DNA of 64,000 nt from positions 310,001 to 374,000 of the forward strand of contig NZ_JBMSEB010000002.1 in the NCBI RefSeq assembly GCF_049446075.1, given 5' to 3'. The DNA comes from Humibacter sp049446075 (lineage in GTDB: Bacteria; Actinomycetota; Actinomycetes; Actinomycetales; Microbacteriaceae). This document shows positions 45,451 to 53,431 of the stretch, piece by piece (position 1 is the first letter of the stretch; every line of letters begins with the position of its first letter). The position numbers and the translations under genes are program-made. Below the pieces are notes generated by a model, which worked only from the letters and a program-made list of their open reading frames with translations, made no database searches and was not told the DNA's origin.

Positions 45451-46245
45451 CTACCGAGGGTCCCAGCGGAACCAGCGGATGCCGATGAAGGCGAAGACGA
45501 CGATGTACCCCGCGCAAGCCAGAAGTGCGTACGTCTCCTGGTCGTTCCAGGCGGACATGGTCAGAGCATCCGCGAAGAGCGTCATGAGTGCGCCGACCGG
45601 AGACCAGTCGGCGATCGTCTTGAGCGTGTCGCCGAGGAGTCCCGTTCCGCCCAGCAGCCCGAGCAGAAGCAGAAGCGCGAAGAGTACGCGTCCGATCGCG
45701 CTCACGGCCCCAGCCGAGTCCACAAGCCCGACGATCGCCTGTCCGATGGACAGGAAGACCGCGGCTCCGAGCACCGCGACCACGACGACCAGCGCGTACT
45801 GCGCAACGTTCAGATTCAGCCCGTGGACGATGACACCGACGATGACGACGATGATCGAGATGATCAGATTGGCCACCACCTGCACGGCCAGCCTGCTCGC
45901 CATGATCATCCAGCTGGGAGCCGGGGTGACGCGAAGCCTCTGCAGCACGCCGGCGTGGCGATCCTGTGCCACACCCACGGCGTAGCCGAGCAGGCTCGAG
46001 CTGATCAGGCCGACCGTGATGGCCAGGGCGATCGTGAGATCGGGGCCGCCGAGGCGGGCCGTCTTCTTCTCCGTCAGACCGGTCACCACGACGATCACGA
46101 GAGGCAGCAGCAGACTGACGAAGCCGGACACCCTGTTGCGGAGAAGAACGAGGGCGTCGGCGCGCAGAAGGGATGCGGCGGCCAACCCGAGGGGTGGGCG
46201 AGCCGTGTTCACTGCCTGGCCTGCCGTATTAGTCACGGATCGCAT
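45451..46245 (-). CDS. ABC-2 type transporter permease (DrrB-like)
   Basis: Membrane subunit of 264 residues with about six helices and the conserved cytoplasmic loop 'DRHAGVLQRLRVTPAP' of DrrB-type drug or lipid exporters. It overlaps the end of the ATPase gene by 17 bp, so the two are co-translated. The substrate is unknown. Confidence 0.88.
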   Translation of the reverse strand: MRSVTNTAGQAVNTARPPLGLAAASLLRADALVLLRNRVSGFVSLLLPLVIVVVTGLTEKKTARLGGPDLTIALAITVGLISSSLLGYAVGVAQDRHAGVLQRLRVTPAPSWMIMASRLAVQVVANLIISIIVVIVGVIVHGLNLNVAQYALVVVVAVLGAAVFLSIGQAIVGLVDSAGAVSAIGRVLFALLLLLGLLGGTGLLGDTLKTIADWSPVGALMTLFADALTMSAWNDQETYALLACAGYIVVFAFIGIRWFRWDPR

Positions 46246-47059
46246 CTCCCGTCAGGCCGATGAACACGTCTTCGAGCGTGACGTCGCCGTGCGCAACAGC
46301 CAGAACGCGCGGATCGTCTTTGTGTTTGTCGATCAGACCGGTCGGAGTGCCGGTGGTCACGAGCACGCCGTGGTCGATGATGGCAACGCGATCGCACACG
46401 GCCTGCGCCTCCTCCATCGAGTGCGTGGTGAGAAGGATGCTCCGCCCCGCGCCCCTGGCCTGCTCGATGCGCTGCCACAGCGCGCGGCGCGACTGAGGGT
46501 CCAGTCCCGCGGTGGGCTCGTCGAGCAGGAGGAGCAGCGGGTCATGAATGCTCGCGATGAACAGCGCGAGCCTTTGCTGTTGCCCGCCGGAGAGCTGCTT
46601 GAACCGTTTGTCCATCTCCGCATCGAGCCCGATCGTGCGCATGCCGTCCCCGATCTCATCACGCGAAAGCCGCACACCATAGAGGCCCGCATACAGCTGG
46701 GCGATCTGCAGGATGCTCAACTCGGCTTGAAAGCTCGAGGACTGCAGTTGCACGCCGAGCCGTGCCTTGGCATCCAACGGATGCCGCTCGGTGTCGATTC
46801 CGTCGATCCTCGAGCTGCCCGACTTGGGCTTCACGAGACCCTCGATGGCGCTCAGCGTGCTGGTCTTGCCCGCACCGTTCGGTCCGAGTAGACCGAAGAT
46901 CTCGCCGCGGTCGATGCGGAAGCTGACGCCGTCCACTGCGACGCGGGCACCGTAGGAGACGTGCAGGTCTTCGACCTCGAGCACGGGTGGTGCGGCCTGA
47001 GGTACGTCGGGTTCCTGCCCGTCGTCTTCACCGCGGATCCCAGAGACACCGTCGTCCAT
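46229..47059 (-). CDS. ABC transporter ATPase (DrrA-like)
   Basis: A 276-residue ATP-binding subunit. Walker A LLGPNGAGKTS is near residue 55, the signature is QLSGGQQQR, and Walker B is LLLLDEPTAGLD, followed by the H-loop 'LLTTHSMEEAQ'. GGAGGAG precedes the ATG. Together with the overlapping permease it forms a two-gene exporter. Upstream on the same strand is a long non-coding region with two strong hairpins, which could attenuate its transcription. Confidence 0.9.
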   Translation of the reverse strand: MDDGVSGIRGEDDGQEPDVPQAAPPVLEVEDLHVSYGARVAVDGVSFRIDRGEIFGLLGPNGAGKTSTLSAIEGLVKPKSGSSRIDGIDTERHPLDAKARLGVQLQSSSFQAELSILQIAQLYAGLYGVRLSRDEIGDGMRTIGLDAEMDKRFKQLSGGQQQRLALFIASIHDPLLLLLDEPTAGLDPQSRRALWQRIEQARGAGRSILLTTHSMEEAQAVCDRVAIIDHGVLVTTGTPTGLIDKHKDDPRVLAVAHGDVTLEDVFIGLTGDAIRD

Positions 47060-47222
47060 CGTTCTCCTCCGCCCATTCGAGTCGGGCGTCTAGACCATAC
47101 TCGCGCAGGCAATGACTCCCGTGTCCGGTTCGCGCCAAGTGGCTTTTTTGGCGGGCTTGGAAAGTGCAGCGGCCGCGCCGATTCCGGCGGAAATCGTCGG
47201 TCTTGTGGCTCACGACGAATTC

Positions 47223-47272
47223 ATAAGAAAAATAACGAACAGGTAACTAGCGCCCCGTTACCCGTTCGTTAT
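47223..47272 (-). terminator. Intrinsic terminator upstream of the DrrA-like gene
   Basis: Arms 47232-47247 and 47257-47272 pair over 16 positions with one mismatch (ATAACGAAC and GTTCGTTAT at the base) around a 9-nt loop. On the minus strand the stem is followed directly by TTTTCTTATG. It should stop leftward transcripts from 47.3-47.7 kb before they reach the ABC genes, unless antitermination occurs. Confidence 0.8.
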
Positions 47273-47348
47273 AGAGTGCAAGAACACCGGCTGTTTGCTG
47301 TGGCGGTCGGTGTGGAATGTGATTGCAGGACACTCTTGGTGCAAGGGA

Positions 47349-47382
47349 GAGGGCCGGTCGTAAGCCTCTACGACCGGCCCTC
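47349..47382. terminator. Perfect 14-bp hairpin
   Basis: GAGGGCCGGTCGTA (47349-47362) and TACGACCGGCCCTC (47369-47382) around a 6-nt loop. On the plus strand GTTCTGTCTCT follows, a weak T-rich tail; on the minus strand there is none. It may be an independent terminator or part of an attenuator with the next hairpin. Confidence 0.65.
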
Positions 47383-47563
47383 GTTCTGTCTCTACCGAAC
47401 CCGACCGACCTCGCTCTGCGTCCACTGAACCCGACCGGACGACGGCTCAACTCTCAGCTGCTCGGCCGGAAAACGACGTACCCCATCGAATCGGGTCAGG
47501 CATCCGGCCGATCGTTCGAATCCGGCGGATGGCGCAGTGGTCGTCGGTGCTGCGCCGAGGCCC

Positions 47564-47701
47564 TCAGCCGCCGTAGTGGCCGTTTGTCAGCAGCGTGACG
47601 ACGAAGCCGGCGACGCCGATGACGGCGACGACGACTGCGGTCCAGAGCCAGGCGCCGGATGCTCCGGTGCGGGCCGGGTAGGTGGGGTGACGGTCATCCA
47701 T
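47564..47701 (-). CDS. Small single-helix membrane protein, 45 residues
   Basis: Reading frame 'MDDRHPTYPARTGASGAW' followed by one hydrophobic helix (about residues 19-39) and a short 'NGHYGG' tail. Support for a real gene: a TAACCT box on the minus strand ends 6 nt before the ATG, the pattern of leaderless genes elsewhere here, and codon use is GC-rich at third positions. I do not recognise a family. It is divergent from a MarR regulator. Confidence 0.65.
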   Translation of the reverse strand: MDDRHPTYPARTGASGAWLWTAVVVAVIGVAGFVVTLLTNGHYGG

Positions 47702-47864
47702 GCTTCGAGGTTAGGGTCTCTCTCCCGACCGCGCACGCCGGTTGCCAACCCCGGGCTGTGGTCTTTGGCGCAGTCGCGCATGGCTGAACTGAGGCCGCCG
47801 GCGTCGGTGCCGAGCCGTACCCTGGAACGCGATGTCGTCCGCAGTGCGGGGAGGGAGCACTTCA

Positions 47865-48323
47865 GTGGCCAAGAAGTCCGCGATCAGCGCCTGGGAAGCG
47901 CTGTTCCGCGCCCAGGTGACGGTGATGCGTTCACTCACAGCCGAGTTCCCGCGCGACGCCGATCTCAGCCTCACGGAGTACGACGTTCTGCATACCATCT
48001 CGAAGCAGGACGGGCGAAGCATCCGCATGCGAGACCTGCGCAAGCAGGTGCTCCTGACCCAGCCGAGTGTGAGCAGGCTCGTCGACCGGCTCGTCGAGCG
48101 CGGTCTGCTGTCCAAGTGCCCCGAACCGGATGACGGCCGCGGCTCGCTCGTGCGGCTCACCGACGACGGATACGCGCTGTATCGGCACTGCGCCGTGCAG
48201 CACGGACGTTCGATCATCGAGCACGTCGGGGCGGCGCTGTCACCCGAGGAGCTCGCCCAGCTCGAGCAGCTCTGCGAGAAGCTGCGGCTGGCGGTGGAGG
48301 ACCGCTCACCTCAGGCGCGGTAG
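47865..48323 (+). CDS. MarR-family transcriptional regulator
   Basis: A 152-residue winged-helix repressor: 'LSLTEYDVLHTI', recognition region 'RDLRKQVLLTQPSVSRLVDRLVERGLL' (about 57-83), and wing 'DDGRGSLVRLTDDG'. The GTG at 47865 follows GGGAGGGAG; an in-frame ATG at 47832 lies 8 nt after a TACCCT box and is a possible leaderless start adding 11 residues. The target may be the divergent small membrane protein, with GGTTGCCAACC at 47740-47750 a possible site. Its end overlaps the amidase gene end by 13 bp. Confidence 0.85.
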   Translation: MAKKSAISAWEALFRAQVTVMRSLTAEFPRDADLSLTEYDVLHTISKQDGRSIRMRDLRKQVLLTQPSVSRLVDRLVERGLLSKCPEPDDGRGSLVRLTDDGYALYRHCAVQHGRSIIEHVGAALSPEELAQLEQLCEKLRLAVEDRSPQAR

Positions 48324-49033
48324 TCGCGGGCGGCGGTCACCAGGCCGGCGAACAGACCACGGTCGTCGTGCTGCTCGGGATGCCACTGCACGGCAACCGC
48401 GAACCGCTCCCCCTGCGCTTCCATCGCCTGCAGCACGCCGTCGTCGTCGCGGGCGGCCGCAACGAAACCCGGGTGCTCGGCGACGGCCTGGTGGTGATGG
48501 CTGGCGACGCTGAACTCTGCAGGCAGCAGTGAAGAGAGCCGACTCGCGGCGTCCACGTGCACGTCGGTGTCGGCGTACCTGCCGTCGCTGGCGGCGTGGT
48601 GGGCGTGGCCGATGGCATCCGGAAGATGCTGGATGAGCGAGCCGCCTGAGTGCACGGCCATCACCTGCATGCCTCGGCAGATGCCGAGCACGGGCAGGCC
48701 GATCCGGTCGGCCGCGTCGAGCAGGAGCAGCTCGCTCGCGTCGCGCGCGTCGTCCCACACCGTGACGTGGGGCGCCGGCTCGGCGCCGTAGGCGGCCGGA
48801 TTCATGTCCTCGCCTCCTGCGATGATCAAGCCGTCGAGGGCGGCGACCGTCGCGTCGGCGGCCGGCCGTGCGGAGAGAAGCGGCACGAGCAGCGGAACAG
48901 CCCCGGCCGCCGCCACCGAATGCGCGTACGCGGTCGGAAGCAGATCGCACACCACATCGCGCCACGTCCCCCACGTGGCGGAGCGGTGGTACGTGGTGAT
49001 GCCGATGACGGGCATCCGCGTGGTCTCGTTCAC
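48311..49033 (-). CDS. Class I glutamine amidotransferase-like hydrolase (PuuD-like)
   Basis: Gamma-glutamyl amide hydrolase of 240 residues. The nucleophile Cys119 lies in 'GICRGMQ' and the catalytic His218/Glu220 in 'QWHPEQ', the triad of class I amidotransferases; 'LIIAGGEDMNP' is typical of the PuuD/PeptidaseC26 group. In putrescine- or ethanolamine-type pathways this enzyme frees glutamate from the oxidised gamma-glutamyl compound. The GTG start overlaps the SDR stop by four bases. It is the last gene of the six-gene operon. Confidence 0.9.
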   Translation of the reverse strand: MNETTRMPVIGITTYHRSATWGTWRDVVCDLLPTAYAHSVAAAGAVPLLVPLLSARPAADATVAALDGLIIAGGEDMNPAAYGAEPAPHVTVWDDARDASELLLLDAADRIGLPVLGICRGMQVMAVHSGGSLIQHLPDAIGHAHHAASDGRYADTDVHVDAASRLSSLLPAEFSVASHHHQAVAEHPGFVAAARDDDGVLQAMEAQGERFAVAVQWHPEQHDDRGLFAGLVTAARDYRA

Positions 49034-49812
49034 TCGAAGTCGCTCTCCAACGGCGTCACATAGGCGTTGCTCAGGCCGCCGTCGACGAGGAACTCGGTGG
49101 CGGTGATGAAGCTGGACTCGTCGCTGGCGAGGAACGCCACCGCATTCGCGATCTCCTCGGGCTCGGCGAACCGACCCATCGGAATGTGCACGAGGCGCCT
49201 GGCCGCCCGCTCGGGATCCTTGGCGAACAGCTCCTGCAGCAGCGGCGTGTTCACGGGTCCAGGGCACAGAGCGTTGACCCGGATGCCCTTGCCCGCGAAC
49301 TGCACGCCGAGCTCGCGGGTCATGGCGAGCACCCCGCCCTTGGAGGCGGTGTAAGAGATCTGCGAGGTCGCAGCCCCCATGACCGCCACGAAGGATGCCG
49401 TGTTGATGATCGACCCGCCACCCTGCTCGAGCATGTACGGCAGCACCGCCTTGCAGCACAGGTACACGCTCGTCAGGTTGACCTTCTGCACGCGATCCCA
49501 CGCCTCGATGCCTGTCTTCAGGATCGAGTCGTCGTCTGCCGGCGAAATGCCCGCGTTGTTGAACGCGACGTCCACCCGTCCGTACCGTTCCTTGGCGTGC
49601 GCGAAGAGCGCGTTCACGTCGTCGACGTTCGTCACGTCGGCGCGCACGAACGAGCCGTCCAACTCCGACGCGACGGCCGCACCTCGCTCGGAATCGAGGT
49701 CGCCGATCACGACTCGCGCCCCCTCAGCGTGGAACTTGCGCGCGGTCGCCAAGCCGATGCCGGAGCATCCGCCCGTGATCACAGCGACCTTGCCGTCGAG
49801 TTTGCCTGTCAT
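49030..49812 (-). CDS. SDR family oxidoreductase in the glutamyl-amine operon
   Basis: Classical short-chain dehydrogenase of 260 residues: TGGCSGIG (13-20), NNAG (85-88), Ser140, Tyr154 and Lys158 of the catalytic set ('SYTASK'), and 'NALCPGPVNTPL'. The ATG at 49812 follows AAAGGAAG; a GTG at 49872 overlapping the aldehyde dehydrogenase stop is an alternative. In this operon it could oxidise the alcohol group of a gamma-glutamyl amino alcohol before the aldehyde dehydrogenase step. That role is inference from context. Confidence 0.88.
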   Translation of the reverse strand: MTGKLDGKVAVITGGCSGIGLATARKFHAEGARVVIGDLDSERGAAVASELDGSFVRADVTNVDDVNALFAHAKERYGRVDVAFNNAGISPADDDSILKTGIEAWDRVQKVNLTSVYLCCKAVLPYMLEQGGGSIINTASFVAVMGAATSQISYTASKGGVLAMTRELGVQFAGKGIRVNALCPGPVNTPLLQELFAKDPERAARRLVHIPMGRFAEPEEIANAVAFLASDESSFITATEFLVDGGLSNAYVTPLESDFE

Positions 49813-49868
49813 CTGGTTGTTCTTCCTTTGCTGCTGTATCTGGTCGAGCTTCCCCTGGTTGCCGGGGC

Positions 49869-51293
49869 TCACGTTGCGATGAACACGTTCTTCACCTCGC
49901 TGAAGGCGTCAGGCGCGTCCGGGCCCAGTTCGCGACCGAGGCCGGACTGCTTGAAGCCGCCGAACGGAGTCCAGTAGCGAACCGACGAATGCGAGTTCAC
50001 CGAGAGATTGCCGCTCTCCACTCCACGGGCCACCCGCAGCGCGCGGCCGACGTCTCGGGTGAAGATCGAGCCGCTGAGACCGAAGTCGCTGTCGTTCGCC
50101 TGCGCGATGGCATCCGCTTCGTCGTCGAACGGCACGACGGCCACGACCGGACCGAAGACCTCTTCCCGCCACACCGGATCGGATGCCCCACGCGGGATCA
50201 CCACGGTCGGCGGGCACCAGAAACCTTCCGTTCCTGCCGGCGCCGAGCCGGCGAACGCGACGTCGGCGGCATCCACGTATCCGCGCACGGTTGCCAGCTG
50301 CCCAGCGGAGATGAGGGGGCCCATCTGGGCGTCATCGCGTACGGGGTCGGCCACGCGGAACCCGCGCACCGCGGGCTCCAGCAGCTCCAGGAACCGGTCG
50401 TACGCGCTCCGCTCGACCAGGATGCGCGAGCGCGCGCAGCAGTCCTGCCCGGCGTTGTCGAACACCCCGCCGGGCGCGGCCGCGGCCGCCTGCTCGAGGT
50501 CGGCGTCGGCGAACACGATGTTGGCGCTCTTGCCGCCGAGCTCGAGCGTGACCCGCTTCACCTGATCGGCGCAGCCGCGCATGATGCGCTTTCCCACCTC
50601 GGTCGATCCGGTGAAGCACACCTTGCGCACCAGCGGATGCGTGACGAACCGTTCGCCGACCACAGATCCACGCCCGGGCAGCACGGTGAACACGCCATCG
50701 GGGATGCCGGCCTCCAGCGCGAGCTCGCCGATGCGCATCGCCGTGAGGGGCGTCAACTCCGCGGGCTTGAGCACCACCGTGTTGCCTGCCGCGAGCGCGG
50801 GCGCGAACCCCCAGCCGGCGATGGGCATCGGGAAGTTCCACGGCACGATGACTCCGACCACGCCGAGCGGCTCGTGGAAGGTCACATCGATGCCGCCGGC
50901 GACCGGGATCTGCCGTCCGAAGTGCCGCTCCGGTGCTGCCGAGTAGTAGTTGAGCACATCGCGCACGTTGCCGGCCTCCCAGCGCGCGTTGCCGATGGTG
51001 TGCCCGGAGTTCAGCACCTCGAGGGCCGCGAGCTCGTCCAGGTGCGCGTCCACCACCGCCGCGAACGCGCGCAGCAGGCGGGCTCGCTCACCCGGTGCGA
51101 CGCGCCGCCATGAGTCGAAGGCGGCGTGAGCGCGCCGGATGACGGCATCCGTCTCCTCGAGTCCGGCGAGCGGCAGCTCGACGAAAGCACGCCCGTTCGA
51201 CGGATCGATGAGCGTCGTGCTGCCGCCGCCGGAGTACGGCGAGGACGGCAGGCCGGACGCGGGTGCTTCGTGGTGCATGTCGGTGACGGTCAT
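49869..51293 (-). CDS. Aldehyde dehydrogenase (PuuC-like position)
   Basis: NAD(P)-dependent aldehyde dehydrogenase of 474 residues, with the catalytic Glu251 in 'LELGGKS' and Cys285 in 'NAGQDCCARSR'. 'PWNFPM' and 'FTGSTEVGK' are also conserved. It lies between the ligase and SDR genes with a 4-bp gap upstream, so it probably oxidises the gamma-glutamyl aldehyde intermediate. The ATG at 51293 is preferred over an in-frame extension into the ligase gene. Confidence 0.92.
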   Translation of the reverse strand: MTVTDMHHEAPASGLPSSPYSGGGSTTLIDPSNGRAFVELPLAGLEETDAVIRRAHAAFDSWRRVAPGERARLLRAFAAVVDAHLDELAALEVLNSGHTIGNARWEAGNVRDVLNYYSAAPERHFGRQIPVAGGIDVTFHEPLGVVGVIVPWNFPMPIAGWGFAPALAAGNTVVLKPAELTPLTAMRIGELALEAGIPDGVFTVLPGRGSVVGERFVTHPLVRKVCFTGSTEVGKRIMRGCADQVKRVTLELGGKSANIVFADADLEQAAAAAPGGVFDNAGQDCCARSRILVERSAYDRFLELLEPAVRGFRVADPVRDDAQMGPLISAGQLATVRGYVDAADVAFAGSAPAGTEGFWCPPTVVIPRGASDPVWREEVFGPVVAVVPFDDEADAIAQANDSDFGLSGSIFTRDVGRALRVARGVESGNLSVNSHSSVRYWTPFGGFKQSGLGRELGPDAPDAFSEVKNVFIAT

Positions 51294-51297
51294 CGCT

Positions 51298-52668
51298 TCA
51301 GAGTCTTTCGAAGCCGCGGCGCAGCTCCCAATCGGTGACGGCCGCGTCGAACGCAGCCAGTTCCACATCGGCGTAGTTGAGGTAGTGGTCGACCACGTCG
51401 TCGCCGAAGGCCTCGCGCGCGATGCCCGATGCGGCGAGCGCGTCGCGGGCGTCCCGCAGGGTGGTCGGCACGCGCGGGGCGTCGCCCGTGTAGGCGTTGC
51501 CCGTCGTCTCCGGCTCGAGCGGAAGCTCGTTCTCGATGCCGTACAAGCCGCCCGCGAGCATCGCCGCCAGCGCGAGGTATGGATTCACGTCTCCGCCCGG
51601 GAGGCGGTTCTCCACGCGTGCGCCCTGACCGTGCCCGACGAGGCGCAGGGAACAGGTGCGGTTGTCGAGCCCCCATGCGACAGCGGTCGGCGCGAAGGAT
51701 CCCTCCGCGTAGCGCTTGTACGAGTTGATGTTCGGCGCGTAGAACAGCGTGAACTCGCGCATGGTGGCGAGCACGCCCGCGATGAAGTGGTCGTACAGCG
51801 GCGTGCGTTCGCGCTTGTCGGCATCCCAGAACACGAGGTCGCCGCCCGTGCCGCGAAGCGACAGGTGCAGGTGGCACGAGTTGCCTTCGCGCTCATTCGG
51901 CTTGGCCATGAACGTGATGGACTTGCCCGCCTGGGCGGCGATCTGCTTCGCCGCGAGCTTGTAGACCACGTGGTTGTCCGCCGTCGTCACGACCTCGTCG
52001 TACAGGAACGCGATCTCGTGCTGCCCGAAGTTGCATTCGCCCTTCGCCGACTCCGGGTTGAGGCCCGCCTCGTACATGGCGTTGCGGATGCTCCGCAGCA
52101 GCGGCTCCACCCTGCTCGATCCGAGCAATGAGTAGTCGACGTTGTACTGGTTCGCGGGCGTCAGACCGCGGTACCCGCGATCGAAAGCATCCTCGTAGCT
52201 GTTCTCGTACACGACGAACTCGAGCTCGGTGCCGGCCAACGCCGTCCATCCGTTGTCGGCCGCGCGCCGCACCTGGCGCTTCAGGATGGAGCGCGGCGAG
52301 ACCGTGGCATCCTCGCCGTTCATCCAGGTCAGATCGCACTGCACGAGCGCCGTCTTCTCCAGGTGGGGCATGCGTCGAATGGTCGCCCAGTCGGGCACGA
52401 ACACCATGTCGCCGTAGCCCTGCTCCCACGACGACACGGCGTACCCGTCGACCGTGTTCATGTCGACGTCGACTGCGAGCAGGTAGTTGCATCCTTCGGT
52501 GCCGTGCTCGACCACGCTGTCGAGAAAGAAGCGGGCGTGCAGCAGCTTTCCCTGCAGCCTGCCCTGCATGTCGGTGAAGCCCAGGATGACGGTGTCGATA
52601 TCGCCTGCGTCGATGGACTCGCGCAGGGCGTCGAGGGTGAGCATGCGTTCGTTCTGTCTCGCGGTCAC
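51298..52668 (-). CDS. Glutamine synthetase-like gamma-glutamyl-amine ligase (GlnA3/GlnA4/PuuA-like)
   Basis: ATP-dependent ligase of 456 residues, which should join glutamate to an amine. The glutamine synthetase ATP motif 'KPNEREGNSCHLHLS' is present, as are 'NINSYKRYAEGSFAPT' and 'GTELEFVVYE' of the metal site. Such paralogues make gamma-glutamyl-putrescine, -polyamine or -ethanolamide, not glutamine. The operon around it (permease, dehydrogenases, amidase) supports that use. The GTG start overlaps the regulator stop; the ATG at 52644 is an alternative. Confidence 0.9.
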   Translation of the reverse strand: MTARQNERMLTLDALRESIDAGDIDTVILGFTDMQGRLQGKLLHARFFLDSVVEHGTEGCNYLLAVDVDMNTVDGYAVSSWEQGYGDMVFVPDWATIRRMPHLEKTALVQCDLTWMNGEDATVSPRSILKRQVRRAADNGWTALAGTELEFVVYENSYEDAFDRGYRGLTPANQYNVDYSLLGSSRVEPLLRSIRNAMYEAGLNPESAKGECNFGQHEIAFLYDEVVTTADNHVVYKLAAKQIAAQAGKSITFMAKPNEREGNSCHLHLSLRGTGGDLVFWDADKRERTPLYDHFIAGVLATMREFTLFYAPNINSYKRYAEGSFAPTAVAWGLDNRTCSLRLVGHGQGARVENRLPGGDVNPYLALAAMLAGGLYGIENELPLEPETTGNAYTGDAPRVPTTLRDARDALAASGIAREAFGDDVVDHYLNYADVELAAFDAAVTDWELRRGFERL

Positions 52669-53411
52669 GGGTGAAGTCCTTTCAGCAGCGCCGCGGTCGC
52701 GTCGCAGTGTTTCTCCATGGTGGTTCGTGCGGTTTCCGCGTCGCCGTCGACGATCGCGTGCACGATGAGGGCGTGCTGCTCGTCGGAGCCGACGATGTTC
52801 GCGGGCAGGAACGGGATCTCGGACAGGTACTCGTGCACCCGCGTCTGCACCCAGCCCACCGCCTTCGAGAGCTTTGGCGATCCGCACGCCGACGCGATCG
52901 CCAGGTGCAGCCGGGCGTCGGCCTGACGGTAGAGCTCGGGCACTCTGTCGTCGGCCGGTCCGGCGAGGTCGAACTCGGCGAGCGCCGTGAGGAGCAGTTC
53001 CCGCTGCTCCCTCGCCATCCTCGTGGATGCCGCTGCCTGGCAGGCGCCCGGCTCGACGATCCGTCTGAAGACGATGAGGTCGTCGAGCTCGGCGCGGGAC
53101 GGGGAGACGGATGCCCCCGCATCCGTCAGCGGTCGTGCCGCCCCCGCCTGCCCGACCACCGATCCGCCTCCCCGTCCTCGCGTCGTCGTGACCATGCCGG
53201 CGGCACGCAGGGCGCTGATCGCCTCGCGCACCGTGGAGCGGGAGACGTTCATGCGCGCCGCGAGCTCGCGTTCCGTCGGCAGCTTCTCGCCGGGGCGGAA
53301 CACCCCGAGCTGGATGGCCGAGCCGAGTTGCTCGACGCACGACTCGAAGGCCATGTGGTCGCGCACCGGTTGAAGCACGGCGTCGACGAGGGGGGTCTGC
53401 GTCATCGTCAT
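52665..53411 (-). CDS. FadR-type GntR-family transcriptional regulator
   Basis: A 248-residue regulator: N-terminal winged helix with 'LPTERELAARMNVSRSTVREAISALRAAGMV' (about 44-74), a Gly/Arg-rich wing, then the FCD all-helical ligand domain with conserved His and Asp/Arg residues. It lies between the permease and ligase genes and probably controls the whole operon in response to the amine or an intermediate. ATG at 53411 or 53405 both fit. Confidence 0.9.
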   Translation of the reverse strand: MTMTQTPLVDAVLQPVRDHMAFESCVEQLGSAIQLGVFRPGEKLPTERELAARMNVSRSTVREAISALRAAGMVTTTRGRGGGSVVGQAGAARPLTDAGASVSPSRAELDDLIVFRRIVEPGACQAAASTRMAREQRELLLTALAEFDLAGPADDRVPELYRQADARLHLAIASACGSPKLSKAVGWVQTRVHEYLSEIPFLPANIVGSDEQHALIVHAIVDGDAETARTTMEKHCDATAALLKGLHP

Positions 53412-53431
53412 GGAGCCTGCGCCTTCCCGCC

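Larger units (their letters stand above)
47060..47563 (-). other. 504-bp non-coding leader region with hairpins
   Basis: No gene is seen between the DrrA-like ATPase and a 45-codon membrane-protein gene, both leftward. The region is lower in GC in its first 230 bp. It contains a T-tailed terminator (47223-47272), a 14-bp perfect hairpin (47349-47382), and a roughly 30-bp direct repeat (about 47381-47411 and 47412-47442, both with GAACCCGACCG). A 10-codon frame (MGYVVFRPSS) is present on the minus strand near 47490. Confidence 0.6.

Noticed and set aside
47248..47256. C-rich loop of the 47232-47272 hairpin as part of a 6C RNA
   Set aside because: Only one such loop with four consecutive C is present, and the stem is followed by a T-run on the minus strand, so a terminator explains it better.
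47510..47532. GTTCGAATCC, resembling a tRNA T-loop
   Set aside because: The flanking five bases on each side do not pair, and no acceptor, D or anticodon stems can be built around it.
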